Source of the DNA: Gammaproteobacteria bacterium
GTDB lineage: Bacteria > Pseudomonadota > Gammaproteobacteria > Pseudomonadales > JAUIET01
Assembly (NCBI GenBank): GCA_030429735.1
Contig: JAUIET010000017.1
Span: 1-64,000, forward strand
Length of the DNA stretch: 64,000 nucleotides
Direction of reading: 5' to 3'
Below, piece after piece: positions 45,130-54,409 of the stretch (positions within the stretch are counted from its first letter, which is position 1; every line of letters begins with the position of its first letter). The position numbers and the translations under genes were made by a program. A model generated the notes under the pieces. The model saw only the letters and a program-made list of their open reading frames with translations. It did no database searches and had not been told where the DNA came from.

Positions 45130-47187
45130 CAGTTTTTCCGCTACATCCAATTTTTTATTGGTGCGCGGCTGCAAGCCGGAGCTGTCCGAGTGGGGGTTGC
45201 CGTGCCAGCGCTGTGTCATATTCGCTAACACTGTGTCGCTGATAAAGCGACTTCGTGAGCCATAAACATGCTTATCCCCGTGGCGATGCTGTTGGGTCAC
45301 GTCAAATCGCAAGGGGGCGCTTAAATGCAGGCTGCTTTTTGCTCTGGTCATAGCCACGTACATTAAACGGCGTTCTTCTTCGGTTTGCTCAGCGTCGCCA
45401 GTTGCGAACTCATTGGGAAAGTTGCCGTCAGTCACGTTTAATACATACACCGAATCCCATTCTTGTCCTTTGGCAGAATGTACCGTGGATAAAATCAAAT
45501 AGTCTTCGTCTACCAAGGCGTTTCCCGCGTTATCTCCGGTTGCGGACGGAGGGTCGAGGGTGAGCTCGGTGACAAAACGTTCCCTGCTTGGGTACTTCGC
45601 CGAGATGAGTTCCAGCTGATCCAGATCACTTGCACGTTGTTCTGCAGATTCGTACAAACGTTGCATGTGCGGTTCGTACCATTTTCTGACCGCGGATAAT
45701 TGCGACTGCCACAGAGAATTTTCGCCGTTCTGCGAGTTTGCCAGAGTACACATTAGCTCGCACAAGGCGGGCCAGTCTTCGGCCGCAGCACTCGGTGGTG
45801 AGTGCTTGAGCATGGCTTGCCAGTTATACGCAGCAAGTGCCAGGGCGTCGAAACTCCGCGCGGCATTGGCCGGGCCAACGCCGGGAAGTATTTGCAACAC
45901 CCTGTAGGCAGCGGGCTGGTTTTTTGGGTTATCAGCCCATTTTAGCAGGGCTAACAAATCCTTTATGTGAGATGCCTCCAGGAACTTCAAGCCGCCGTAT
46001 TTTACGAACGGGATATTGCGCCTGAGCAACTCTACCTCCAGTCGATCACTGTGGTGTGAATTTCGAAAAAGCACCGCTTGATCTTTTAGTTGCTGGCCGG
46101 CTTCTCTGGCAGCCAGAACCTGAGTGACAATATAGTCGGATTCAGCGTCGACGTCCTCGGTTGCGACATAGAACGGTTTTTGTTTTGAGCGTTTGGAGGA
46201 ACACAGCTGCTTCTGATAGCTTCGCGCCGCCTCGGACATAAGCTGATTTGCGCTGTCCAGTATTGGCTGTACGGAACGGTAATTCTGCTCAAGGCTGACC
46301 ACTTTCGCTGGCGGGTTGAACGTGCTCGGGAAATTCAAGATGTTGTCTACGCTGGCAGCCCGAAACGAGTAGATGGATTGAGCGTCATCACCAACAGCTG
46401 TCACGCCTCTGCCCTCAGGTTTCATAGCCGACAAAATGCCAGCCTGCAGGGCGTTGGTGTCCTGATATTCATCAATAAGAATGTGATCAAAAAATTCACC
46501 GATCTCAGCGGCGATATCTTGATCTTGCACAAGGTGATACCAGTACAACAACAAATCATCGTAATCCAGGCATTGATGCCGTTGCTTCAGTTCTATGTAA
46601 CGACGGAATAGCAAGCTCAGTTCAGCGTGCCAGTCCACGCACCAGGGGAATGCAGTTCGTAAGCAATCGGCTAATGGTTGCTGAGAATTAACGCGTCGCG
46701 AGTAAATCGCGAGGCATGCGTCCTTTCTGGGGAAGCGCTTGGCGAGACTGGCAAGCTTCAGCTCTTGACGGGCAACATCCATCAAGTCGGCAGAATCGCC
46801 TCGATCGAGAACCGAAAAAGAAGCCTCCAAACCCACAGTGTGCGCGTAACGGCGCAGCAGGCGGTTAGCCACGCTATGAAATGTGCCAGCCCATTCGAAG
46901 CGGCCAGTGGAGTTGCCTTTATCCGCTGAATCGAGTTTGCATTGCCGAACAATGCTTTCAGCACGGTGAATCATTTGCGTTGCCGCTCGCCGGGTAAATG
47001 TCAGCAGCAGTATTCTTTCGCTGGCCGCACCGTTAATAACGAGATGCGCTACACGGTGCGCCAGAGTGGTGGTTTTTCCGGTTCCGGCGCCTGCTATGAC
47101 CAACAAAGGTTGGCTGTCAGCGACGACCGCTTCTCGCTGTTGGAGGTTGAGTGAATCAAGGTAAGAGGGGGCTGTAATTGAGTTCAT
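45115..47187 (-). CDS. UvrD/Rep-family (SF1) DNA helicase
   Basis: A 690-residue ATP-dependent 3'-5' helicase. SF1A motifs are all present: Q motif LNLQQREAV, Walker A AGAGTGKTTTLA, motif Ia LLLTFTRRAA, motif II LIDEYQDTN, motif III VGDDAQSIYSFRAA, motif IV VVSLEQNYRS, motif V TVHSAKGQEWDSVYV and motif VI VAMTRAKSSL. The protein is shorter in the C-terminal part than E. coli UvrD (720). It probably acts in DNA repair. Two LexA-like boxes lie 22 and 41 bp upstream of the start, so it is likely SOS-induced. Confidence 0.9.
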   Translation of the reverse strand: MNSITAPSYLDSLNLQQREAVVADSQPLLVIAGAGTGKTTTLAHRVAHLVINGAASERILLLTFTRRAATQMIHRAESIVRQCKLDSADKGNSTGRFEWAGTFHSVANRLLRRYAHTVGLEASFSVLDRGDSADLMDVARQELKLASLAKRFPRKDACLAIYSRRVNSQQPLADCLRTAFPWCVDWHAELSLLFRRYIELKQRHQCLDYDDLLLYWYHLVQDQDIAAEIGEFFDHILIDEYQDTNALQAGILSAMKPEGRGVTAVGDDAQSIYSFRAASVDNILNFPSTFNPPAKVVSLEQNYRSVQPILDSANQLMSEAARSYQKQLCSSKRSKQKPFYVATEDVDAESDYIVTQVLAAREAGQQLKDQAVLFRNSHHSDRLEVELLRRNIPFVKYGGLKFLEASHIKDLLALLKWADNPKNQPAAYRVLQILPGVGPANAARSFDALALAAYNWQAMLKHSPPSAAAEDWPALCELMCTLANSQNGENSLWQSQLSAVRKWYEPHMQRLYESAEQRASDLDQLELISAKYPSRERFVTELTLDPPSATGDNAGNALVDEDYLILSTVHSAKGQEWDSVYVLNVTDGNFPNEFATGDAEQTEEERRLMYVAMTRAKSSLHLSAPLRFDVTQQHRHGDKHVYGSRSRFISDTVLANMTQRWHGNPHSDSSGLQPRTNKKLDVAEKLLALF

Positions 47188-47208
47188 TGGCTACCATGCT
47201 TTTGATTA

Positions 47209-47243
47209 CTGATAATATATACAGTAACTGTTTGCATGCACAG
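47209..47243 (-). promoter_or_regulatory. Tandem LexA-like SOS boxes upstream of the helicase gene
   Basis: Two 16-bp palindromes in the leader of the UvrD-like gene. Box 1 (47209-47224) reads CTGTATATATTATCAG on the coding strand, seven of eight fixed positions of CTGT-N8-ACAG, with an AT-rich core. Box 2 (47228-47243) reads CTGTGCATGCAAACAG, a full match. Centres are 19 bp apart, about two helical turns. uvrD is a known LexA target in enterobacteria. Confidence 0.7.
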
Positions 47244-47320
47244 TAGTTTATTCCGGGCCGTGTTGTCCAGCTGTCAACGGCGGCAATTGTGTACAGAAAT
47301 ACAGGGTACAGCTTCAATCA

Positions 47321-48187
47321 CTAAACCAGGCCATTTTGCTGCTTCGCGGCTCGCACTGTGTTGTGCATTAAACAGGCAATAGTCATTGGCCCAACACCGC
47401 CTGGTACCGGTGTGATGGCGCCGGCATGTTCTATGGCTGCATCGAAATCAACATCCCCGACCAGGCGGGATTTGCCATTGTCGTCAATGCGATTGATCCC
47501 AACGTCAATTACGGTAGCCCCAGGCTTTATCCAATCGCCTTGAATGAACTGCGGTCTACCCACGGCGGCAACCAGTATATCTGCGCGGCGACAGACATCG
47601 GCAAGGTCTCTGGTGCGTGAGTGCGCGATGGTGACGGTGCAATGCTTCTGCAGCAATAAGTTGGCCATTGGCTTACCTACGATATTGGAGCGGCCCACAA
47701 TAACCGCGTTCAGGCCACTCAGGTCACCCAGGTGATCTTCAAGCATCATTAATGAGCCAAGGGGTGTGCAGGGCACCAACAGATTATTGCCAGTGGATAA
47801 AGCGCCCACATTCGCGACATTGAAGCCGTCAACGTCTTTATGCGCGGCAATCGCATTGATCACTGCGGCGTCATCAATCTGGTCTGGCACAGGAAGCTGA
47901 ACCAGAATGCCGTGCACACTGCTGTCATTATTGAGCTCGTCAATCAGAGACAATAATTGTTCCTGGCTGGTGGCAGCATCAAGCCGATGTTCCCGAGATT
48001 CAATGTCCAGCTCTTCGCAGCGCTTGATCTTGTTGCGCACGTATACCTGGCTTGCTGGATCTTCGCCAACCAGCACCACGGCGATACAAGGCCTCAAGCC
48101 ATGCTCAGCTCGTAACTGCTTCACTTCTTCAGCCAGCTTTTCACTGACTTTGTTCGCAAACGCCTTACCGTCGATGATCGTGGCCAT
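47321..48187 (-). CDS. folD: Methylene-tetrahydrofolate dehydrogenase/cyclohydrolase
   Basis: A 288-residue bifunctional cytosolic enzyme that interconverts 5,10-methylene-, methenyl- and 10-formyl-tetrahydrofolate with NADP. Signatures: [20 protein letters not shown] (family pattern with the catalytic Lys), [19 protein letters not shown], the cofactor loop [18 protein letters not shown] and the C-terminal [16 protein letters not shown]. Length is normal (about 285). It is divergent from the formate dehydrogenase operon; both handle one-carbon units. Confidence 0.96.
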   Translation of the reverse strand: MATIIDGKAFANKVSEKLAEEVKQLRAEHGLRPCIAVVLVGEDPASQVYVRNKIKRCEELDIESREHRLDAATSQEQLLSLIDELNNDSSVHGILVQLPVPDQIDDAAVINAIAAHKDVDGFNVANVGALSTGNNLLVPCTPLGSLMMLEDHLGDLSGLNAVIVGRSNIVGKPMANLLLQKHCTVTIAHSRTRDLADVCRRADILVAAVGRPQFIQGDWIKPGATVIDVGINRIDDNGKSRLVGDVDFDAAIEHAGAITPVPGGVGPMTIACLMHNTVRAAKQQNGLV

Positions 48188-48374
48188 GGAAATTCTCTAA
48201 AGGGCGGAAAACGCGCATTGTGCCCCCGCAAATGGCTGTGTCAATAGCAGAGCCGTAGAAAGGTTCCCAACGGCGACATTGGGTGATGCAAATCCGCCTT
48301 GGCTGAAAATGCACAGTCTTGCCAGCAATCATTTAGCGCTACAATAGGCGCCTTGATAACTGGGTGTAAGACCA

Positions 48375-48851
48375 ATGAGTCAAACGAAGGCAAGCGTATC
48401 CGAGCTGGTGCGACATTGGCAAGACGTGCCCGGCGGGCTAATGCCTGCCCTGTGGTCGATACAAAACGCTTTTGGGCACGTTCCAAGTCACGCTGTCCCC
48501 GAAATAGCCAGTATTCTGAATTTGTCTGTTGCTGAAGTGCACGGAGTCATCAGCTTTTATCATGATTTTAAAACTGAACCGGCGTCTGCGCACTCCATAA
48601 AGCTGTGCCGTGCGGAAGCCTGTCAGGCTATGGGCGTAAGAGCATTGGAGACATTTGCCGAACAGCGTTTGGGTGTCAAGTTCGATGAGCAAGGTCCTTT
48701 GGTGTGCCTGGAATCGGTGTATTGCCTGGGTCTGTGCGCCTGCGCGCCTGCTGCGATGGTAGACGGTAAATTACATGCGCGCCTGAACGAGCAGAAGCTT
48801 GGCAAACTGATCGACGAGTGCGAATCCACCGAGGCTGGCGCGCATGACTAA
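48375..48851 (+). CDS. fdsG: NAD-dependent formate dehydrogenase gamma subunit (NuoE-like)
   Basis: A 158-residue thioredoxin-like [2Fe-2S] subunit. Ligand cysteines are seen in KLCRAEACQAMG and YCLGLCACAPAAMVDG, the NuoE/HoxE arrangement. It passes electrons within the cytosolic FdsGBA complex from formate to NAD. It is the first gene of fdsGBA-fdhD-fdsD, overlapping fdsB by 8 nt. ATG 48375 gives the normal N-terminus. Confidence 0.92.
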   Translation: MSQTKASVSELVRHWQDVPGGLMPALWSIQNAFGHVPSHAVPEIASILNLSVAEVHGVISFYHDFKTEPASAHSIKLCRAEACQAMGVRALETFAEQRLGVKFDEQGPLVCLESVYCLGLCACAPAAMVDGKLHARLNEQKLGKLIDECESTEAGAHD

Positions 48852-50415
48852 AACAATCACGGCGTACGTGCCGGCAGACGCCTCCGCAGTAGCACTGGGT
48901 GCTGATGATCTCGCTACCGAAATGGCACAGTACTGCGCATCAGCAGGCATTGAGCTAACACTGGTTCGCAATGGTTCCAGGGGTTTAACCTGGCTTGAAC
49001 CATTGCTTGAGATTGATCAGGGCGATGGCCACCGTATAGGGTTTGGGCCTGTGACGCCTGCCGACGTGAGCAGCGTGCTGCGCAGTATCGACGAACCTGG
49101 CAGTGAACATGAGCTTGCCGTGGGTAGGGTAGAAGAGCTGCCCCTGTTTGCACAGCAGCAGAGGCTTACGTTTGCGCGGGTAGGGGTGACTGACCCACTG
49201 TCGCTGGACGATTACCTGGCCAATGAGGGGTATATTGGCCTGCAAAACGCTCTGCAAATGTCAGCACAAAACATTGTTTCAAGGATTACTGAGTCCGGAC
49301 TTCGGGGGCGCGGAGGTGCGGCGTTTCCGGCAGGAATTAAATGGCAGACGGTGCTTGATGCAAGCAGCAATTCCCACCCTGTGGGCAAGGGTAAATACAT
49401 TGTGTGCAATGCGGACGAAGGCGACAGCGGCACGTTTGCGGATCGCTTGCTGATGGAAGGCGATCCCTTCTGTTTACTCGAAGGGATGACAATTGCAGGT
49501 ATTGCAATCGGCGCAGAGCAAGGCTACATCTACCTGCGCTCAGAATACCCGGTGGCTCATGCCACGCTGCAGGCGGCTATTGCTGCGGCGCGCGATCGCA
49601 ATTACCTTGGTGACAATATTTGCGGCTCAGGTAAACATTTTGATATCGAGGTGCGCCTTGGCGCAGGCGCGTATATTTGCGGTGAAGAAACCTCATTGCT
49701 TGAAAGTCTGGAAGGAAAACGTGGCATGGTGCGTGCGAAGCCGCCATTGCCCGCGTTAGCCGGCCTGTTTGGGCAACCTACGGTTGTAAACAATGTCATT
49801 ACGCTGGCATCGGTACCGGTGATTCTGGCGAAAGGTGCGCAGTACTATCAGAATTTTGGTGTCGGGCGCTCGCGCGGCACATTGCCAATTCAACTGGCAG
49901 GTAATGTTCGCAGGGGCGGTTTGTTTGAGTTGCCGTTTGGGATCTCAATCAGAGAAATTATTTTCGACTACGGGGGGGGCACGCTAAGCGGTCGCCCCGC
50001 AAAGGCCGTGCAGATCGGTGGACCGCTCGGGGCGTACATTCCGGAACCAATGTGGGGCACGCTGTTGGATTACGAAGCGCTGGCAGAAATTGGTGGCATG
50101 TTAGGCCACGGCGGCATTGTGGTGTTCGACGATTCGGTTGATATGCTGGAACAAGCGCAGTTTGCAATGCAGTTCTGTGCTATTGAATCGTGTGGCAAGT
50201 GCACGCCCTGTCGGATTGGGTCTGTGCGTGGGGTCGAAACCCTGGAGAAAATTCGTGCCAATGAGGATAGGGAATCTAACCTGATACTGCTGGACGAACT
50301 GTGTGAAACAATGCGGGACGCGTCGTTGTGCGCGATGGGCGGATTAACACCGTTTCCGGTCACCAGCGCGGTACGCCATTTCCCCGAGGACTTCGGAGGT
50401 GAACAGAATGCTTGA
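48844..50415 (+). CDS. fdsB: NAD-dependent formate dehydrogenase beta subunit (NuoF-like)
   Basis: A 523-residue NADH-binding, FMN- and [4Fe-4S]-containing subunit. Residues 1-105 form a thioredoxin-like extension as usual in FdsB. The NuoF part has GLRGRGGAAFPAGIKW, NADEGDSGTFADRLLMEGDP (FMN/NAD site), YICGEETSLLESLEG and the cluster motif ESCGKCTPCRIGSVRG. It reduces NAD at the end of the electron chain. A run of eight G at 49972-49979 is in frame. The gene overlaps fdsA by 8 nt. Confidence 0.94.
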   Translation: MTKTITAYVPADASAVALGADDLATEMAQYCASAGIELTLVRNGSRGLTWLEPLLEIDQGDGHRIGFGPVTPADVSSVLRSIDEPGSEHELAVGRVEELPLFAQQQRLTFARVGVTDPLSLDDYLANEGYIGLQNALQMSAQNIVSRITESGLRGRGGAAFPAGIKWQTVLDASSNSHPVGKGKYIVCNADEGDSGTFADRLLMEGDPFCLLEGMTIAGIAIGAEQGYIYLRSEYPVAHATLQAAIAAARDRNYLGDNICGSGKHFDIEVRLGAGAYICGEETSLLESLEGKRGMVRAKPPLPALAGLFGQPTVVNNVITLASVPVILAKGAQYYQNFGVGRSRGTLPIQLAGNVRRGGLFELPFGISIREIIFDYGGGTLSGRPAKAVQIGGPLGAYIPEPMWGTLLDYEALAEIGGMLGHGGIVVFDDSVDMLEQAQFAMQFCAIESCGKCTPCRIGSVRGVETLEKIRANEDRESNLILLDELCETMRDASLCAMGGLTPFPVTSAVRHFPEDFGGEQNA

Positions 50416-53296
50416 ATACTATGATCCTGTAACAACAGCTGCATCAGCCAATGGCATGGTGGTGGAAGTTGATCTGGGGACACCTGCGGTCAACTCGGAC
50501 ACACTGATAAGCCTGACCATCGATGGTGTATCTGTACAGGTGCCGGAAGGCACGTCCGTGCTGAGAGCCGCCGCCAGTGTCGGAATCACAATTCCGAAAT
50601 TGTGTGCAACAGATTCTTTACAAGCGTTTGGGTCGTGCCGATTGTGCATGGTGGATATAGAAGGTGTGCGCGGAAAACCGGCTTCATGCACAACACCTGT
50701 TGCACAAGACATGGTGGTTCACAGCCAGAGCGAGTCGCTACAACGCTTGCGTCGAAACGTTATGGAACTGTACATTTCCGACCACCCGCTGGATTGTCTG
50801 ACGTGTGCCGCCAATGGCGACTGCGAATTGCAGGACATGGCCGGTGTGGTAGGGCTGCGTGATGTGCGATATGGCTTCGACGGCGCCAATCATCTTGACT
50901 CGGTCAAAGACGAGAGCAATCCTTACTTCAGTTTTGATCCCGGCAAATGCATTGTGTGTTCGCGCTGCGTGCGCGCCTGTGATGAAGTACAGGGCACGCT
51001 TGCGTTAACGATTGATGGTCGTGGTTTTGAATCCAAAGTGGCAGCCGGTCAGAACACAAGTTTTATGGAATCTGATTGCGTTTCCTGCGGCGCGTGTGTG
51101 CAAGCGTGTCCAACCGCAACCCTGGTTGAAAAAGAAGTGCTGTCCATCGGCCAACCTAAACGCTCAGTTGTAACAACCTGTGCTTATTGCGGCGTGGGCT
51201 GCTCGTTCAAGGCCGAGATGCGGGGTGAACAGCTGGTTCGTATGGTGCCTTACAAAGGGGGCAAGGCCAATCAGGGGCATAGCTGTGTTAAAGGGCGCTT
51301 CGCATTTTCGTATGCCAGCCATCCTGACCGAATCACAACACCACTGGTGCGCGACAGTATTGATCAAGATTGGCGCGCAGTGGACTGGGATGAGGCAATT
51401 GCTTTCACCAGCAATAAGCTCAAATCACTGCAAAAAACCCATGGCGCCGACAGCATTGGCGCGATTACCTCCTCGCGCTGCAGCAATGAGGAAACGTACC
51501 TGGTTCAGAAACTGGTACGCGCTGGCTTCGGTACCAATAACGTAGATACTTGCGCGCGCGTCTGTCACTCGCCAACAGGCTTTGGTCTAAAGGCAACGCT
51601 GGGAGAGTCGGCCGGTACGCAAACGTTTGATTCCGTGCAAAAAGCCGATGTCATAATGGTGATGGGTGCAAATCCCACCCAGGCCCACCCTGTGTTTGGC
51701 TCGCAGCTCAAGAGACGCCTGCGTGCCGGTGCGCAATTAATTGTCGCGGATCCACGGGCAATTGAATTAGTGCGTTCGCCGCATATCGAAGCGGCATACC
51801 ATTTGCCGGTGAAACCCGGTACGAATGTGGCCTTTATCAATGCGATGGCGCACGTCGTGGTCCGTGAAAATTTGATCGATCGTGATTTTATAGCCGCCCG
51901 GTGTGATCAGGGTGCAGCTGATGCCTGGCTGCAGTTTATTGCGCGTGACGATAACTCACCTGAGCACACCGAAGCGATTACCGGTGTGCCGGCCAAGGAT
52001 GTAATTGGCGCTGCGCGCTTGTTCGCAACCGGAGGTAACGCCGCGATTTACTATGGCTTGGGTGTAACCGAACACAGCCAGGGCTCTACTACCGTAATGG
52101 GCATCGCAAACCTGGCGCTGGCAACCGGAAACATTGGCCGAGAAGGCGTGGGTGTGAATCCGCTGCGCGGTCAGAACAATGTGCAGGGTTCCTGTGATAT
52201 GGGGTCATTTCCGCATGAATTTCCCGGCTATCGGCATGTGTCTGACGTCAGTACGCGCAGCCTGTTTGAAAACGCCTGGCAGGTGCCTCTGGACGATCGG
52301 CCGGGGCTTCGCATACCAAATATGTTTGACGCGGCGATTAACGGGCGCTTTAAGGGGTTGTACTGTCAGGGTGAAGATATCGCTCAATCGGACCCGAATA
52401 CGAGTCATGTTGAACTAGCCTTGCGGTCTCTGGAATGCCTGGTGGTTCAGGATTTGTTTTTGAACGAAACGGCCAAGTTCGCTCACGTGTTTTTACCGGG
52501 CTCCACCTTCCTGGAAAAAGATGGCACGTTCACGAATGCCGAGCGGCGAATCAATCGTGTGCGCCGGGTCATGAGCCCTGCTGCCGGCAAAGCCGATTGG
52601 GAGATTACGGTAGCATTGAGCGAAGCGATGGGTTACCCGATGAATTACAGTCACCCGGCAGAGATTATGGATGAAATAGCGGCGTTGACGCCTACTTTTC
52701 ATGGGGTCAGCTACGCAAAGCTTGACCAGCTGGGTAGCATCCAGTGGCCGTGCAACGAGCAATTTCCTGAAGGCACGCCGATCATGCACGAGGATACATT
52801 TCCGATAGGCAAGGGTCAGCTGGCAATTACTGAATACGTGGCAACTGAAGAAAGGGCCTCACGTCGTTTCCCATTACTGCTGACAACCGGGCGTATTTTG
52901 AGTCAGTACAATGTGGGTGCCCAAACCCGGCGCACTAAAAACAGTGAATGGCATGCTGAGGACGTGTTGGAGATTCATCCACACGATGCCGAAGAGCGCG
53001 GCATTGTCGATGGCGATTGGGTTGGTGTCAGCAGTCGTGCGGGTGACACCGTGTTGCGAGCCAATGTGACCGAGCTGATTCAACCGGGTGTTGTGTACAC
53101 GACGTTTCACCATCCCGTCAGTGGTGCCAATGTAATCACTACCGACAACTCGGATTGGGCAACAAATTGCCCCGAATACAAGGTCACGGCTGTCCAACTT
53201 GAAAAGGTAAGTTCGCCGTCTGATTGGCAAGAACAGCACCAGGCTTTCTCCAGGCGCCAATTGAATCATTTGCAGCGCGCTCAGGCTGCACCGTGA
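50408..53296 (+). CDS. fdsA: NAD-dependent formate dehydrogenase alpha (molybdenum) subunit
   Basis: A 962-residue catalytic subunit oxidising formate to CO2. N-terminal [2Fe-2S] domain (CATDSLQAFGSCRLCMVDI), a His/Cys [4Fe-4S] site (HPLDCLTCAANGDCE), two ferredoxin clusters (CIVCSRCVRACDE, CVSCGACVQACPT), then the molybdopterin domain with its own cluster (CAYCGVGCSF ... GHSCVKGRF). The metal ligand is Cys in CARVCHSPTG, so the enzyme does not need selenocysteine. ATG 50408 follows GGAGG by 8 nt; GTG 50399 overlaps that site and is less likely. It is followed by fdhD with a GTGA overlap. Confidence 0.95.
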   Translation: MLEYYDPVTTAASANGMVVEVDLGTPAVNSDTLISLTIDGVSVQVPEGTSVLRAAASVGITIPKLCATDSLQAFGSCRLCMVDIEGVRGKPASCTTPVAQDMVVHSQSESLQRLRRNVMELYISDHPLDCLTCAANGDCELQDMAGVVGLRDVRYGFDGANHLDSVKDESNPYFSFDPGKCIVCSRCVRACDEVQGTLALTIDGRGFESKVAAGQNTSFMESDCVSCGACVQACPTATLVEKEVLSIGQPKRSVVTTCAYCGVGCSFKAEMRGEQLVRMVPYKGGKANQGHSCVKGRFAFSYASHPDRITTPLVRDSIDQDWRAVDWDEAIAFTSNKLKSLQKTHGADSIGAITSSRCSNEETYLVQKLVRAGFGTNNVDTCARVCHSPTGFGLKATLGESAGTQTFDSVQKADVIMVMGANPTQAHPVFGSQLKRRLRAGAQLIVADPRAIELVRSPHIEAAYHLPVKPGTNVAFINAMAHVVVRENLIDRDFIAARCDQGAADAWLQFIARDDNSPEHTEAITGVPAKDVIGAARLFATGGNAAIYYGLGVTEHSQGSTTVMGIANLALATGNIGREGVGVNPLRGQNNVQGSCDMGSFPHEFPGYRHVSDVSTRSLFENAWQVPLDDRPGLRIPNMFDAAINGRFKGLYCQGEDIAQSDPNTSHVELALRSLECLVVQDLFLNETAKFAHVFLPGSTFLEKDGTFTNAERRINRVRRVMSPAAGKADWEITVALSEAMGYPMNYSHPAEIMDEIAALTPTFHGVSYAKLDQLGSIQWPCNEQFPEGTPIMHEDTFPIGKGQLAITEYVATEERASRRFPLLLTTGRILSQYNVGAQTRRTKNSEWHAEDVLEIHPHDAEERGIVDGDWVGVSSRAGDTVLRANVTELIQPGVVYTTFHHPVSGANVITTDNSDWATNCPEYKVTAVQLEKVSSPSDWQEQHQAFSRRQLNHLQRAQAAP

Positions 53297-54150
53297 ACTC
53301 TGACAGGGCGCAGCGCGGTCCTGGTAAGTTGGTGCTAACGCAAGGCGGCCAACAGTGCCGGCCGGTGCGACGCTGGGAAGAGAGCAAGGCGCACCAGCTG
53401 GACGATAAGCTGGCCACAGAGACGGCAGTTGCGTTTGTCTACAACGGCATATCGCACGCAGTGATGATGGCAAGCCCAATGAATCTGGCAGATTTTGCCC
53501 TGGGTTTCAGTCTCAGCGAAGGCGTGCTGTGTGCGGCAACCGAATTGTACTCCTTGTCTGTTGATGAGATGAAGGCCGGTATCCAGCTGGACATGCACAT
53601 ATCAGCCGAACGTTTTGCCGCACTAAAACATCGGCGCAGAAGTCTCGCGGGCGTATCCGGGTGCGGCTTGTGCGGCGCTGAGTCACTGCAGGATGTGCAA
53701 AAACCTGTCACAGCGCTTGCAAGGGCTAAACCTGAGTTATCTCCGGTTTCGCTCGACAGTGTGCAGTGTGCGCTGACCGAATTTGAATCCATGCAAACCA
53801 TGCGTGCATCCACCGGCGCTATTCATGCCGCTGCCTGGTGTAACACCGATGGCAGAGTCGCCTGCGTGCGCGAAGACATTGGGCGTCATAACGCCGTGGA
53901 TAAAGTGATAGGAGCTCTGAGTACCGAGACCTGGAACCCTGATCACGGGTTTTTGCTGCTGTCCAGCCGTATCAGTTTCGAAATTGTTCAGAAAGCGGCG
54001 GTGATGGGTATGACGAATATTATCGCCGCATCGGCGCCATCGACACTGGCGGTTGATCTTGCCAATCAGTACGGCATAAGCCTTTCAGGAAGGCTCAGCA
54101 AGCGCCGAATTACCCTGTACACTGACGCTCAAGGAGTGCGCTTGCCATGA
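53293..54150 (+). CDS. fdhD: Formate dehydrogenase maturation sulfurtransferase
   Basis: A 285-residue protein that transfers sulfur to the molybdenum cofactor before insertion in formate dehydrogenase. The conserved GVSGCGLCGAESL (paired Cys) and REDIGRHNAVDKVIGA motifs are intact. I use GTG 53293, which overlaps the fdsA stop as GTGA; a longer reading from 53224 lies inside fdsA. In fds operons this gene is also called fdsC. Cytosolic. Confidence 0.93.
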   Translation: MNSDRAQRGPGKLVLTQGGQQCRPVRRWEESKAHQLDDKLATETAVAFVYNGISHAVMMASPMNLADFALGFSLSEGVLCAATELYSLSVDEMKAGIQLDMHISAERFAALKHRRRSLAGVSGCGLCGAESLQDVQKPVTALARAKPELSPVSLDSVQCALTEFESMQTMRASTGAIHAAAWCNTDGRVACVREDIGRHNAVDKVIGALSTETWNPDHGFLLLSSRISFEIVQKAAVMGMTNIIAASAPSTLAVDLANQYGISLSGRLSKRRITLYTDAQGVRLP

Positions 54151-54377
54151 CCGATCACATTGCCCAGCAAGTGCAGCACAACCTGAAAATGTTCAATGAC
54201 ATAGCGCGCAATCTGGGTGTTGGTCGCGATGAGCAACAAGCAGCTGAGATGATTGCCGCCCATGTAAAGCGATTCTGGTCACCGATGATGATTGACACCT
54301 TGCTTGCTGAACGCGAGTCGATTGAGCCTGAGTTATTGGCGCCGGCTAAAGCTGCCCTAACAATCCTCGCCAACTAA
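54147..54377 (+). CDS. fdsD: Formate dehydrogenase delta subunit
   Basis: A 76-residue protein ending the fds operon; it overlaps fdhD by 4 nt (ATGA). The sequence has the FdsD pattern: an N-terminal helix MFNDIARNLG and HVKRFWSPMMIDTLLA, then LLAPAKAALTIL. FdsD is a small accessory subunit needed for assembly or stability of the molybdenum enzyme. Length is as expected. Confidence 0.9.
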   Translation: MTDHIAQQVQHNLKMFNDIARNLGVGRDEQQAAEMIAAHVKRFWSPMMIDTLLAERESIEPELLAPAKAALTILAN

Positions 54378-54409
54378 CGCCGCCGGCCCTAATCCGAGCT
54401 TCGGGCTGA

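Noticed and set aside
49972-49979. G8 run in fdsB as a frameshift site
   Set aside because: The frame is continuous through it and all downstream motifs are intact.
50408-53296. Selenocysteine formate dehydrogenase
   Set aside because: The metal-ligand position is an ordinary Cys codon in CARVCHSPTG and no in-frame TGA occurs.
54147-54373. Minus-strand open frame opposite fdsD
   Set aside because: fdsD has the family sequence and operon position; the opposite frame is its mirror.
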